A stretch of 64,000 nt of DNA from Acidobacteriota bacterium (lineage in GTDB: Bacteria; Acidobacteriota; UBA6911; RPQK01; JAJDTT01): the NCBI GenBank assembly GCA_028874215.1, contig JAPPLF010000096.1, positions 11,022 to 75,021 of the forward strand, in the 5' to 3' direction. This document shows positions 1-7,887 of this stretch, one piece after another. The stretch's first letter is position 1. Each line of letters opens with the position of its first letter. Below the pieces are notes generated by a model. The model saw nothing but the letters and a program-made list of their open reading frames with translations. It made no database searches and had not been told where the DNA came from. The position numbers were made by a program, and so were the translations under genes.

Positions 1-110
1 GCGTGGGGGGTTGGGGGGTGGGGGTGGGCCCCCCCCCCCCTTTGCGGCGCCCGGGGGGGGGGGGGGGGGGGGGGCCCAAAAAACCCGGCCCCCCCCCCCC
101 CGCCGGGGAG
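1..110. other. Homopolymeric G/C contig edge
   Basis: The first ~110 bases are almost only long runs of G and C with short A runs. Nothing coding is credible here. Runs of this kind at the very end of a sequence usually come from poly-G sequencing or assembly error, so the true neighbour of the first gene is unknown. Confidence 0.8.
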
Positions 111-198
111 GTCGCTCCCATCCCAAATATCCTTGCAGGAAGGCCCGTACCAGGAAATGTCCCACGAATGCCGCGCTGACGCGCTGGAGAGAGACTCG

Positions 199-2250
199 AT
201 GAGGTGGCGTCACGTTGTGCTCATTCTGGCCGGTACGACAGCGGTGATCTGGCGGACCCGGTACGACCCCTTTCCCCGGCCCGGAGACAACCCCGTGCTG
301 GACCTGATCGCCTATCACGACCCCATGCTGCACGCCGTGATCGAAGCCTGGCACTACGGCGCCCCCGGCGCCGCCGGCCTGCTCGCCGGACTGGTCTCGC
401 TTTCCGTCTGGCGCGTCTGGTTCGAGCCGCAGCCCGGTGTTGGAGAAATACGAGGGTACCTGCCCGACTGGCCGATCTCCCCCGAGGACGAGGCGCCGTC
501 CGTCGTGGTGGGCGAAGTGCACCATCCGGTGGAAGCGCGGGAGACCGCCGATCCTTCGTGGCTGGTCATTCCCGAGCGGGGCCTCTATACCGGCGTCCTG
601 ATCTTCGGGGCCGTCGGGAGCGGCAAGACATCCGCCTGTATGCATCCCTTCGCGATGCAGATCCTGTCCTGGCAGGCGGACCGGACACAGCGCCGGGCCG
701 CCGGCCTGGTGCTGGAGGTCAAGGGCGATTTCTGCCACGACGTGCGCCGGATCCTCGACGAGGCCGGGCGGGGCGAGGACTACCTGGAGATCGGTCTGGA
801 GAGTCCCGTGCAGTGGAACCCGCTGGATGATCCTGCCCTGGACTCCTACTCGCTCGCCTACACGATCTCGACCCTGCTCAACCAACTCTTCGGCAAGAGC
901 AAGGAACCGTTCTGGCAACAGGCCTACACCAACCTGGTGCGCTGGATCATCGACCTGCACCGGATCCTGCCCGGACGGTGGGTCACGCTGCAAGACGTCT
1001 ACCGGTGCACCATCGACGCCGAACTGTTCGCGTCCAAGATCGGGGAAGCGGAACGCTTGGCGGCCCGGGTCTGCGAGGCGCAGGCGACCATCTCCGCCGA
1101 GGACCTGTTTGCCCACAGGGACCGGTTGACCGAGTGGGACTGGGACCTCGACCAGGAGGCGGGGCAGGCCACCTGCGCCCTGGATCCGGCGCTGAGGGAC
1201 CGCCTGGCCGAGACCGGCGTCACCGTTCAGACGGAATGGGCCAAGGACCGCCCCGGAGCCGAACTGCGCGAGCGGGTCGAGGCCATCGGCCGCTGGTATC
1301 GAAACGACTGGGTGGCGCTGGACGCCAAGGTGCGCACCACCATCGTCGAGGGCATCTCCGTGTTCCTCTCGCTGTTCGATCTGCCCGAGGTGGCCGCCAT
1401 CTTCTGCCCGCCCCCGCCCAAGGCCCGGACCCGTTCACCGGTTCCAAAGGAGAAATCGGGGGCCGAGGAAGACGGGGAAGCCGTCCCGGATGTCCCGGCC
1501 AGCCCCATTCGCCGCCGCCTGCCTCCCTTGGGCGATCTCATCGAATCGGGCAAGGTCCTGGCCCTGAACATGCCCGCCGGCGCCAATCCGGCCCTGTCGC
1601 GCGCCGTCGGGGTGCTCCTCAAGAACGCCTGGATGCAGGCGCTCCTGCGCCGGCCCGCCCAGATGGCGCGCCGTCCCGGTGCCTACTACCGGCCGGCCGT
1701 CTTCATCTGCGACGAATACCAGGCCTTCGCATCGGTCGGCGAGGACGACCCTTCCGGAGACGAAAAGTCCTTCGCCCTGAGCCGGCAGTGCCGCTGCATC
1801 CCCATCCTGGCCACCCAGTCCATCTCGTCGCTGCGCTCGGTCCTGGGGGGATCGGAGGGCTGGCGCACCCTGATCCAGACGCTTCGTACCCGGATCTTTC
1901 TCTCGCTTTCCGACGACGCCTCGGCCCGGATCGCCTCGGAACTGTGCGGAACCGTACCCCGGATGAAACCCTCCTACACGTTCACCGAGAACACCTCCCG
2001 GCCCGAAGTCTCGCTGCTCTCGGCCCGGGCCGGGGGAGGCCGGGGCAGCATCGGCGCCAGCAAGTCCTTCCGCCAGGTCCGGGAGCCCGTGTTCCAACCC
2101 CGGGACTTCTCGCTGCTCGCCAACTACCAGGCCATCTGCCTGCCGTACGACGGCGCCCAGTCCCTGCCCGCACGGCGGGTCTACCTCAAGCCCTATTACC
2201 TGCCCAAGGAGACCGGTTACTGGCGGATGCGCGAGGAGGGCCGGATATGA
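199..2250 (+). CDS. Type IV coupling protein (VirD4/TraD-like ATPase)
   Basis: A 683-residue P-loop ATPase expected to sit at the inner membrane and hand DNA to a conjugative type IV secretion channel. Two hydrophobic stretches lie near the N-terminus (about residues 5-20 and 55-75). Walker A (GAVGSGKTS) is at residues 137-145. A Walker B-like ICDEYQAF segment is near 503-510, followed by an ATQSISSL segment typical of the TraG/TraD C-terminal (TraM-recognition) domain. I chose ATG 199 because GGAGAG lies just upstream; an in-frame ATG at 133 has no such site and would put extra residues before the membrane anchor. The stop overlaps the next ATG (ATGA), so the two ATPases are translationally coupled. 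The exact subfamily cannot be fixed from sequence reading alone. Confidence 0.85.
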   Translation: MRWRHVVLILAGTTAVIWRTRYDPFPRPGDNPVLDLIAYHDPMLHAVIEAWHYGAPGAAGLLAGLVSLSVWRVWFEPQPGVGEIRGYLPDWPISPEDEAPSVVVGEVHHPVEARETADPSWLVIPERGLYTGVLIFGAVGSGKTSACMHPFAMQILSWQADRTQRRAAGLVLEVKGDFCHDVRRILDEAGRGEDYLEIGLESPVQWNPLDDPALDSYSLAYTISTLLNQLFGKSKEPFWQQAYTNLVRWIIDLHRILPGRWVTLQDVYRCTIDAELFASKIGEAERLAARVCEAQATISAEDLFAHRDRLTEWDWDLDQEAGQATCALDPALRDRLAETGVTVQTEWAKDRPGAELRERVEAIGRWYRNDWVALDAKVRTTIVEGISVFLSLFDLPEVAAIFCPPPPKARTRSPVPKEKSGAEEDGEAVPDVPASPIRRRLPPLGDLIESGKVLALNMPAGANPALSRAVGVLLKNAWMQALLRRPAQMARRPGAYYRPAVFICDEYQAFASVGEDDPSGDEKSFALSRQCRCIPILATQSISSLRSVLGGSEGWRTLIQTLRTRIFLSLSDDASARIASELCGTVPRMKPSYTFTENTSRPEVSLLSARAGGGRGSIGASKSFRQVREPVFQPRDFSLLANYQAICLPYDGAQSLPARRVYLKPYYLPKETGYWRMREEGRI

Positions 2251-3203
2251 ACCGGGCCAGCGCCATCGAGCATCTCAAGCCCTTCTTTCCCGGACTGGAG
2301 AGCATCCTGGACGACATGGAGGTCTCCGAGCTGATGATCAACGGTCCCGGAAACGTCTGGATCGAGAAGGCCGGCCGGCTCTCTCCCCACGAGGCGCCTT
2401 CCCTGGACGCTTCGACACTTCAGCGGGCGGCCATCCACATCGCTCGGCCGCTGGGACTCGATCCGGCCGTGAGTCCCATCATCGATGCGCGCCTCGCCGA
2501 CGGGTCCCGCGTCGCCATCTGCGTGCCCCCTGCCAGTCCCGAGGTGGCCATCACGGTGCGCCGTTTCGGTGGACGGGCGTTCTCCGCCCAGGATCTGGTT
2601 CGGCAGGGCGCTCTGCCCGGGAAGGTCTTCAGGTCTGCCCAGTACGTGCTGCGCAGCCGGCGAAACATCCTCGTGTCCGGGGGCACCGGCTCGGGCAAGA
2701 CCACCCTGCTCAATGCACTGGTCGAGTTGCTGCCTCGTGAGGAACGGATCGTCGCCATCGAGGACACCCTGGAGCTTCGCATCGACCGCTCCAACTGTCT
2801 CCGCTTCGAGGCGGGCCAACTGGAGGAAGACGCCGTCACGATCCGGGATCTGGTCCGGCACGCCCTGCGCCACCGTCCGGATCACATCGTCGTCGGAGAG
2901 GTGAGAGGCGGCGAGGCGGCCGATCTGCTGCAAGCCCTCAACACCGGTCACGGAGGATCGCTCTCGACCGTGCACGCCAACAACGCCACGTCGGCCCTGT
3001 CGCGCCTGGCCAGTTGCGCCATGCAGGCCGGCGGGGAGATCCCCTGGGACGTGACCTGCCGCTCCGTGGTGGACGGCATCGCCATGGTCATTCACATGAC
3101 GCGACGAGACGGCCGGCGATTCGTCGAGGAGGCCTTGTTCGTCAATGACTACGAGCCGGGCGAGAACCGCTGGCTCACCACACCGATCTGGGAGGAATCA
3201 TGA
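2247..3203 (+). CDS. trbB: VirB11/TrbB-type conjugal transfer ATPase
   Basis: A 318-residue traffic ATPase that would power a type IV secretion or conjugation channel from the cytoplasmic side. The N-terminal domain (SELMINGPGNVWIE) is the usual VirB11 start. Walker A (GGTGSGKTTLL) follows NILVS, then an Asp-box-like IEDTLELR, and a His-box region (LNTGHGGSLSTVHAN) that is diagnostic of secretion ATPases. The length is normal for TrbB. It overlaps the coupling protein stop by ATGA and the following 25-residue ORF by ATGA, forming a tight operon. The open frame extends far upstream inside the coupling gene, but the ATG at the overlap matches the family start. Confidence 0.9.
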   Translation: MNRASAIEHLKPFFPGLESILDDMEVSELMINGPGNVWIEKAGRLSPHEAPSLDASTLQRAAIHIARPLGLDPAVSPIIDARLADGSRVAICVPPASPEVAITVRRFGGRAFSAQDLVRQGALPGKVFRSAQYVLRSRRNILVSGGTGSGKTTLLNALVELLPREERIVAIEDTLELRIDRSNCLRFEAGQLEEDAVTIRDLVRHALRHRPDHIVVGEVRGGEAADLLQALNTGHGGSLSTVHANNATSALSRLASCAMQAGGEIPWDVTCRSVVDGIAMVIHMTRRDGRRFVEEALFVNDYEPGENRWLTTPIWEES

Positions 3204-3277
3204 GTGAGGAGGTCATTGTCGTGTTCTTTTACGGGGTTGCCATCGGCGCGTTGGTGACCCTCTTGGTGCGGCGGTGA
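3200..3277 (+). CDS. 25-residue single-pass membrane peptide
   Basis: A very short ORF whose ATG overlaps the TrbB stop (ATGA). The product is an acidic N-terminus (MSEE), one hydrophobic helix of about 18 residues (VIVVFFYGVAIGALVTLL) and a basic VRR tail, which fits a small inner-membrane protein with the tail in the cytoplasm. Coupling to a transfer ATPase suggests it belongs to the transfer operon. No family is recognised. The call rests on overlap and composition only. Confidence 0.45.
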   Translation: MSEEVIVVFFYGVAIGALVTLLVRR

Positions 3278-3328
3278 ACGCTCTTACTAATTATTCGGAA
3301 CTTACGAAACAAGACTGGAGGTGACGCG

Positions 3329-3517
3329 ATGACGGACAACGAGAACGTAATACGGGTGAAGACGCTGGAGGAGTTCGACCGGGAGCTCGCCCGGGACGGG
3401 GACGAGACCCTGGAAGTCCCGGCCGAGTTGGCCCGTGAATACGGCATCTTCCCGGAAGACGTGGGCAGCGAGGACCAGATCCGGCAAGCCCAGCGGGAGG
3501 CTGAAACCGATGAGTAA
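3329..3517 (+). CDS. Small acidic hypothetical protein
   Basis: A 62-residue, strongly acidic protein (many Glu/Asp) with no membrane segment. A good ribosome site (GGAGGTGA) stands 4 bases before the ATG. Its last codons overlap the start of the ArdC-like gene by 8 bases, so the two are likely co-translated. I recognise no family. The acidity and position next to an antirestriction gene would suit a DNA-mimic or accessory protein, but that is speculation. Confidence 0.6.
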   Translation: MTDNENVIRVKTLEEFDRELARDGDETLEVPAELAREYGIFPEDVGSEDQIRQAQREAETDE

Positions 3518-4592
3518 GAAGAATACGACGGCCGAGGAATATCACCGGCAATTCGCCGACCGGATCATCGATCAGATCAAGCGGGGCGTCGCGCCCTGGC
3601 AAAAGCCCTGGAAACCGGGCGAGCGCGTCCTGCCGCACAACCTCCACACCGACCGTCCCTACGCCGGCGGCAACAGCCTGCACCTGGCCGTGGTGGCCGA
3701 GGAACGCGGCTACTCGGACACGCGCTGGGGGACCTACCGGCAGATCCAGCTTCAAGGGGGCCACGTGCGAAAGGGCGAACGCGGCACCCGGATCCTCTCC
3801 TACCAAGACCACCGGCGCGTCGCCGTCAAGGACCCGCAAGGGCGTCCCGTCACCGACGAGAACAACCGGCAAGTCTACCGGTACGAACGCCTGCCCAAGC
3901 CCTGGATCAAGCGCTACACGGTGTTCAACGCCGAGCAGGCCAACCGGCTTCCGGCGCCCCCCGAACCGACCGAGAAGGCGATCTGGGACGCCCATCTTGA
4001 GGCCGACAAGGTCCTGAAGGAATGCGGCGTGGACATCCGCCACGTCGAGGGGGACCGGGCCTACTACCGGCTCAAGACCGACGACATCGTCCTGCCGAAG
4101 TGGAAGCAGTTTCCGTCGGCCAACCAGTACTACCAGACGGCGCTGCACGAGGTGGGACACGCCACCGGACACCCGGAGCGCATGAACCGCGAGTCGTTGA
4201 TCAAAGGCGTCGAGGCCGGGTTCGGCTCCCAGATCTATGCCCGGGAGGAGCTGCGCGCGGAGATCAGCGCCATGATGACGGGCGAGCGGATCGGGGTCGG
4301 TCACGATCCCAGCCGGGGAGCGGCCTACGTGGAAAGCTGGGTCGAGGTCCTGGAGAAGGACCCCCGGGAGATCCGCCGGGCGGCGGCCGACGCGCAGAAG
4401 ATCTCCGACTACATCCTGGAGCACACCCGGCAGCGTGAAGCGGAAAGAGAGCCGGAAGCCGCGAAGGACGTCGCTTCCCCGACCCCGACGGACCCTGCTC
4501 GACAACAAGACCAGGACCAGTCCTTCACGGTCGCCGTCCGGCAGGCGAGGACCGTTCCCGTTCCGTCCCGCAACATCAGCCCGAGCCGGTAA
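3510..4592 (+). CDS. ArdC-like antirestriction protein
   Basis: A 360-residue protein with the two-domain plan of ArdC. The N-terminal ssDNA-binding domain (about residues 10-130) includes a PWQKPW segment, a GGN motif and a TYRQI segment followed by KGERGTRI. The C-terminal domain is zinc-metallopeptidase-like with HEVGH at 213-217 followed by ATGHPERMNR. ArdC-type proteins protect incoming single-stranded plasmid DNA during conjugation, so the place in a transfer operon is as expected. ATG 3510 overlaps the preceding ORF by 8 bp; upstream in-frame ATGs do not give family sequence. The tail after about residue 310 is low-complexity and polar. Confidence 0.85.
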   Translation: MSKKNTTAEEYHRQFADRIIDQIKRGVAPWQKPWKPGERVLPHNLHTDRPYAGGNSLHLAVVAEERGYSDTRWGTYRQIQLQGGHVRKGERGTRILSYQDHRRVAVKDPQGRPVTDENNRQVYRYERLPKPWIKRYTVFNAEQANRLPAPPEPTEKAIWDAHLEADKVLKECGVDIRHVEGDRAYYRLKTDDIVLPKWKQFPSANQYYQTALHEVGHATGHPERMNRESLIKGVEAGFGSQIYAREELRAEISAMMTGERIGVGHDPSRGAAYVESWVEVLEKDPREIRRAAADAQKISDYILEHTRQREAEREPEAAKDVASPTPTDPARQQDQDQSFTVAVRQARTVPVPSRNISPSR

Positions 4593-4614
4593 TCGAAGCG
4601 GGAGGCGCTGAACG

Positions 4615-5499
4615 ATGCTTGAGCGGACACTCAATAGAGTCCGGGTACGAAACGCCGCGACTCGCCACCCGGCTCGTCTCAGGGACGGCCACCGCCGGGA
4701 GTATGACCCGCGCGCCCGTGGCGAGCGGGTGTCCTTTCGAGAGCGGTCCGAGCGGGCGCTGGCGGATGTCGGCGTCTACCGCAGCGTCTCCTTTCGGGAC
4801 CTGGCCGAAGCCCGCTTCGGCGGTCACCCGTTCACGGCCCGGCGAGCCGTGAATCGCTGGATCCGTGCCGGACTGATGCGCGAGCACAAGGCCAGGGGGC
4901 CGAAGGGTGGGACCTTCAAGGTGTTGACGCTGACCCGGAAAGGCGCCAAACAGGCCCGTCGGGCCGCCGTCAACCGGGGCCTTGACCCGAACCAGCGAAC
5001 CTGGTCCGGGTTGGTGAAGCGTTCCGAACTCAGCCACGACACTGAAGTCTACCGGGCCTGTGGGGTGGAGCGGCGGCGGCTGGCCGGTCAAGGGGCCACC
5101 GTCAGGCGCATCCGTATCGACTCGGAACTCAAGAGCGCCGTCGCTCGACGTAGCGAGAGGGCACGAGTGCAGGAGGGCAAAGAGGCAGCTGACTCAACGC
5201 GGCGAAGGTTTGCTGAGGAACTGGGCCTGCCCATCGATGAGCAAGGACGGGTGCTCTATCCGGATGCCCAGATCGAGTACACGGACCACCACGGGCGCAC
5301 CGGAAGGGTCAATGTCGAAGTCGCTTCCAACCAATACCGGGACAAGGCCATTCTCGCGAAGTCCGCCGCGGGGTTCGCGATCCACGCCACGGGCTCGGCC
5401 AAGGCACGGGTGCTCCGGGCGCTCAGTGGTGGGCAGGGCGAAGGAAACGACGGCACCAGAGGCCCCGCCCAGAAGGACCGGGCCGCCTTCGATCTGTAG
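4615..5499 (+). CDS. Winged-helix replication-relaxation-like protein
   Basis: A 294-residue basic protein. Residues ~45-125 look like a winged-helix domain (FRDLAEARFGG...ARRAVNRWIRAGLMREH...TLTRKGAKQARR). Residues ~140-275 look like the C-terminal nuclease-fold-like part of replication-relaxation proteins (SELSHDTEVYRAC..., a PDAQIEY segment, then VNVEVASNQYRDKAILAKS). Such proteins sit with conjugation genes in Gram-positive and Gram-negative mobile elements and are thought to act in plasmid replication or relaxation. Family assignment is by pattern and moderate. It follows the ArdC-like gene by 22 bp and precedes a small membrane protein by 6 bp. Confidence 0.6.
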   Translation: MLERTLNRVRVRNAATRHPARLRDGHRREYDPRARGERVSFRERSERALADVGVYRSVSFRDLAEARFGGHPFTARRAVNRWIRAGLMREHKARGPKGGTFKVLTLTRKGAKQARRAAVNRGLDPNQRTWSGLVKRSELSHDTEVYRACGVERRRLAGQGATVRRIRIDSELKSAVARRSERARVQEGKEAADSTRRRFAEELGLPIDEQGRVLYPDAQIEYTDHHGRTGRVNVEVASNQYRDKAILAKSAAGFAIHATGSAKARVLRALSGGQGEGNDGTRGPAQKDRAAFDL

Positions 5500-5505
5500 G
5501 AGAAG

Positions 5506-5820
5506 ATGCAAGCCTGGAGAGTCAGCGTCGGCTTGACCGTCTCCGTAACAGGGGTGGCGATTCTGCTGGTTGGTTCCCGGCTCAACTATCTCGCGCCGTA
5601 CTGGAGGGTGATCCTGGCCGAGTACGGCGGGAGCATCGCCGTGCACGTGGGACTGGCTCTGGCGGCCGTCGCCGCCATCTTCTACGGGGCGGCGCGGTCC
5701 GTCGGACTCGCCGATCTGGGTCGAAAGGTGGATCTCGTCGAGCGCTCGATCCGGCGAGGAGAGGGAGACCAAACGCTCGCTCGCGCACTCCAGCGTGATG
5801 CAAGAGGCGATTGGGAATAG
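5506..5820 (+). CDS. Two-helix membrane protein, hypothetical
   Basis: A 104-residue protein with two hydrophobic segments (about residues 6-24 and 43-63) and a charged cytoplasmic tail containing a short amphipathic helix (LADLGRKVDLVERSIRRGE). AGGAG stands 5-9 bases before the ATG. It follows the winged-helix gene by 6 bp, so it closes the transfer-type operon. I recognise no family; it may be a membrane partner of the transfer apparatus. Confidence 0.6.
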   Translation: MQAWRVSVGLTVSVTGVAILLVGSRLNYLAPYWRVILAEYGGSIAVHVGLALAAVAAIFYGAARSVGLADLGRKVDLVERSIRRGEGDQTLARALQRDARGDWE

Positions 5821-5883
5821 CAGCGCAACCGCAACTTACTCTTTCCTTTGGAGCGCGGCTCGGTTGCCACCTGCTAGGACGCG

Positions 5884-6186
5884 GTGCCGCAGAAAAAGCA
5901 CCCGACCATGATGAGAGAGTACAGGGCGGTGGTGCTAACGGATACGAATTACGGGAACGAGCGAGATCTGGCGGAAATGGAGACGCGGGGCATCGACGGG
6001 TACGTGGCACTGGGCCAGGCAGGAAAGAAGCCTACGAAGAGCGGGGATCCGAAGACCGCACCGGCAACTTGACGGAAGGCGAAGAAGCTGACGACAACGG
6101 CGGGTCGGTCTCTCTACGCGACGCGAAATTGGCGGTCGGAAGTGCCCACAATGACGAGTCAACTCCACTTAACGGGATTGTGGTGA
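5884..6186 (+). pseudogene. Decayed IS1182-like (IS5/DDE) transposase remnant
   Basis: One reading frame contains LTDTNYGNERDLAEMETRGIDGYVALGQAGKK, a pattern typical of the C-terminal part of IS1182-type DDE transposases. A TGA then occurs at 6070-6072. The same frame continues with KLTTTAGRSLYATRNWRSEVP, which also resembles the family, before a second stop at 6184. Both flanks lack the rest of the enzyme. The copy is therefore truncated at both ends and carries an internal stop. It sits between the transfer genes and the CRISPR locus, so it may mark the join where the cas module was inserted. Confidence 0.65.
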
Positions 6187-6198
6187 GTCAGAATCAAC

Positions 6199-7059
6199 CT
6201 ACGACACCTGTGTCTTATCGGAGGCCGAATGCGAAATCATCCAGATTGGAACCGACGATCCGTCGCGACGCCAGCATCGGCGCTCCGACAGCTCCTGCAA
6301 CACGTAACGCATGAGTGCTCGGCGTGTCCGAACAACGAGCACACCGCGATCAGCTATGCCGTATTCGTGCTCATAGGAAAGTCTTTCCTCCTTGGACAGT
6401 TCGGGCGACAGGAAGAGTCGTCGCTTTTCGATCATCTTCCAACTCTCGTCACCTTTGATTCCCACGTAGCGTGTCCCCACGGCCCGCCAGGCTTCGATCG
6501 CACGGGCAGGAACTAAATCGACATACCGGTCGTCCACCCGGTTGCCTAACCTGTCTCGGCCATCTTCTCGGAAACCCCGAAAATGATGCCTTCCCCGAGC
6601 ACGAACGATGGCTGACGGGGAGAAGGTGAACTCCTGGACCCCTGTTTTCGAGGCATAGATCAAATGGGCAGCTTCGCGATCAAGACAGGCAGCTAGAAGT
6701 TCACGACTCGCCCGTGTCGAAACTGTCGCCGAGATGGACAGATCGTGCGCGCCTCCGTTAGGTGAAGTACGGGAAAACGGGTTTCCGGGGAATTGATCGG
6801 CAAGCATGAGCATGGCGTAGGTGACTGCGGGATCCGTTACAACTGGACCCGGATCAAATTGTTCCGCTGGCACGAGACGTCGCTCAGCGGTTGGACGGTA
6901 ACGAGGCAAGATCCCCAAAGTGCGCCAGTCGGAAATCAGGCTGCGAGCCGTGCGCTCCGAGACGCCTAGGAATGCCGCGACCTCGGCCGCTCGCAGATGA
7001 CCACGCCAGTACAGCATGGTTTCGGCATAGCGGCGTGCAATATCGCGAACGACTGCCAC
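6199..7059 (-). CDS. WYL-domain transcriptional regulator of the cas locus
   Basis: A 286-residue protein with an N-terminal helix-turn-helix (about residues 15-50: LRAAEVAAFLGVSERTARSLISDW) and a C-terminal WYL-like region with RPVP-like and RYVGIKGDESWKMIEKRRLFLSPE segments. WYL regulators next to CRISPR-Cas genes are known repressors or ligand-sensing switches of cas expression. The gene is divergent from cas6. I place the start at GTG 7059; a TTG at 7095 would extend it by 12 residues but would place codons inside the palindrome at 7082-7094. The divergent layout suggests autoregulation together with control of cas6-cas2. Confidence 0.75.
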   Translation of the reverse strand: MAVVRDIARRYAETMLYWRGHLRAAEVAAFLGVSERTARSLISDWRTLGILPRYRPTAERRLVPAEQFDPGPVVTDPAVTYAMLMLADQFPGNPFSRTSPNGGAHDLSISATVSTRASRELLAACLDREAAHLIYASKTGVQEFTFSPSAIVRARGRHHFRGFREDGRDRLGNRVDDRYVDLVPARAIEAWRAVGTRYVGIKGDESWKMIEKRRLFLSPELSKEERLSYEHEYGIADRGVLVVRTRRALMRYVLQELSERRCWRRDGSSVPIWMISHSASDKTQVS

Positions 7060-7081
7060 AAATCCAATATTGCATCTACCC

Positions 7082-7123
7082 TGCAAATTTTGCAAGTTGA
7101 ACCTCGTTAGTGATTATTACTAA
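7082..7123. promoter_or_regulatory. Two palindromes over the cas promoter, candidate WYL operator
   Basis: The AT-rich gap between the regulator and cas6 holds TGCAAATTTTGCA (7082-7094, a perfect 6-1-6 palindrome) and TTAGTGATTATTACTAA (7107-7123, 5-bp arms). A candidate promoter overlaps both: TTGCAA at 7090-7095, an 18-bp spacer, and TTATTA at 7114-7119, pointing to cas6. The first palindrome covers the -35 and the second covers the -10. This is the arrangement expected of a repressor site. Binding itself is inference. Confidence 0.5.
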
Positions 7124-7158
7124 ACTGCGATTGTATTGGCACTTCGGGAGGAAGGTGA

Positions 7159-7887
7159 ATGCGGGTGAGACTTACGGCACCGCGAGGCGTACGTTTGAGG
7201 TTTCGCTATCTCGACAGTCTACATGGGGCACTCGTGAACGCTTGGACAGCGTGCGGGGCGCGCGGGAAGCACGTCGTCGGTCCCAATGCCGGTAACTGGT
7301 CGTTCGGAGCGGTTGGCCTGGCCACATCCCGGGGATTTCTTATGAAGTCTCTGGCGATCGGAGCGGTGGGGAAAAGGCTGGAGCCAATACTAGCTCGTCT
7401 ACTTCCCGAGACCGTTCGCAAGACATCGGCCAATGGCGATGTAGTGGACCTCTCGACCTGGGATGTTGCCGTCGAAGAACTTCCAGTCGTCGCTCGGCCC
7501 GGGGAAACGGCTATGCTCCCCGCGATCATGCTTTCGCCATTGGCTATTTCCGTGCGTGGCAAGAAAGGACGTTGGCACGATAACCTGATGAACGCCGGAA
7601 AAGACGTGGAAGAGGCCGCGAACTTTCGCCTTTCGCATCTGACCGGCCGACAGGTGCGCTTAAGGATCGAGCCTGACAGACTCTACCTGCGGGCTAATCC
7701 GAATCACTCTACCTTAGTCCGAACGCGCGCCGTCAGCGGTCATAAGCCCGCATTCGTGATCGGAATGATGTGCCCGCTGTTCATCAGCGGTCCAATAGAA
7801 GATCTGCGCGTGGCCTGGGCGCTGGGAATCGGTGAGAAGAACCGCTACGGATTCGGTTGCATCGGATACGCAGGAAAACGCGCATGA
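7159..7887 (+). CDS. cas6: Cas6 CRISPR RNA endoribonuclease
   Basis: A 242-residue RAMP-fold protein expected to cut the repeat hairpin of the precursor CRISPR RNA. The C-terminal glycine-rich loop (GIGEKNRYGFGCIGYA, about residues 223-238) is the hallmark of Cas6. The N-terminal part has the usual SLHGALVNAW helix. AGGAAGGTG lies 4 bases before the ATG, a strong start. The stop overlaps the cas10d start (ATGA). It is the first gene of a single cas6-to-cas2 transcription unit. Confidence 0.85.
   Translation: MRVRLTAPRGVRLRFRYLDSLHGALVNAWTACGARGKHVVGPNAGNWSFGAVGLATSRGFLMKSLAIGAVGKRLEPILARLLPETVRKTSANGDVVDLSTWDVAVEELPVVARPGETAMLPAIMLSPLAISVRGKKGRWHDNLMNAGKDVEEAANFRLSHLTGRQVRLRIEPDRLYLRANPNHSTLVRTRAVSGHKPAFVIGMMCPLFISGPIEDLRVAWALGIGEKNRYGFGCIGYAGKRA

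Noticed and set aside
978-2246. N-terminal extension of the TrbB frame inside the coupling-protein gene
   Set aside because: Arg/Gly-rich shadow sequence; the family start is at ATG 2247 in the ATGA overlap.
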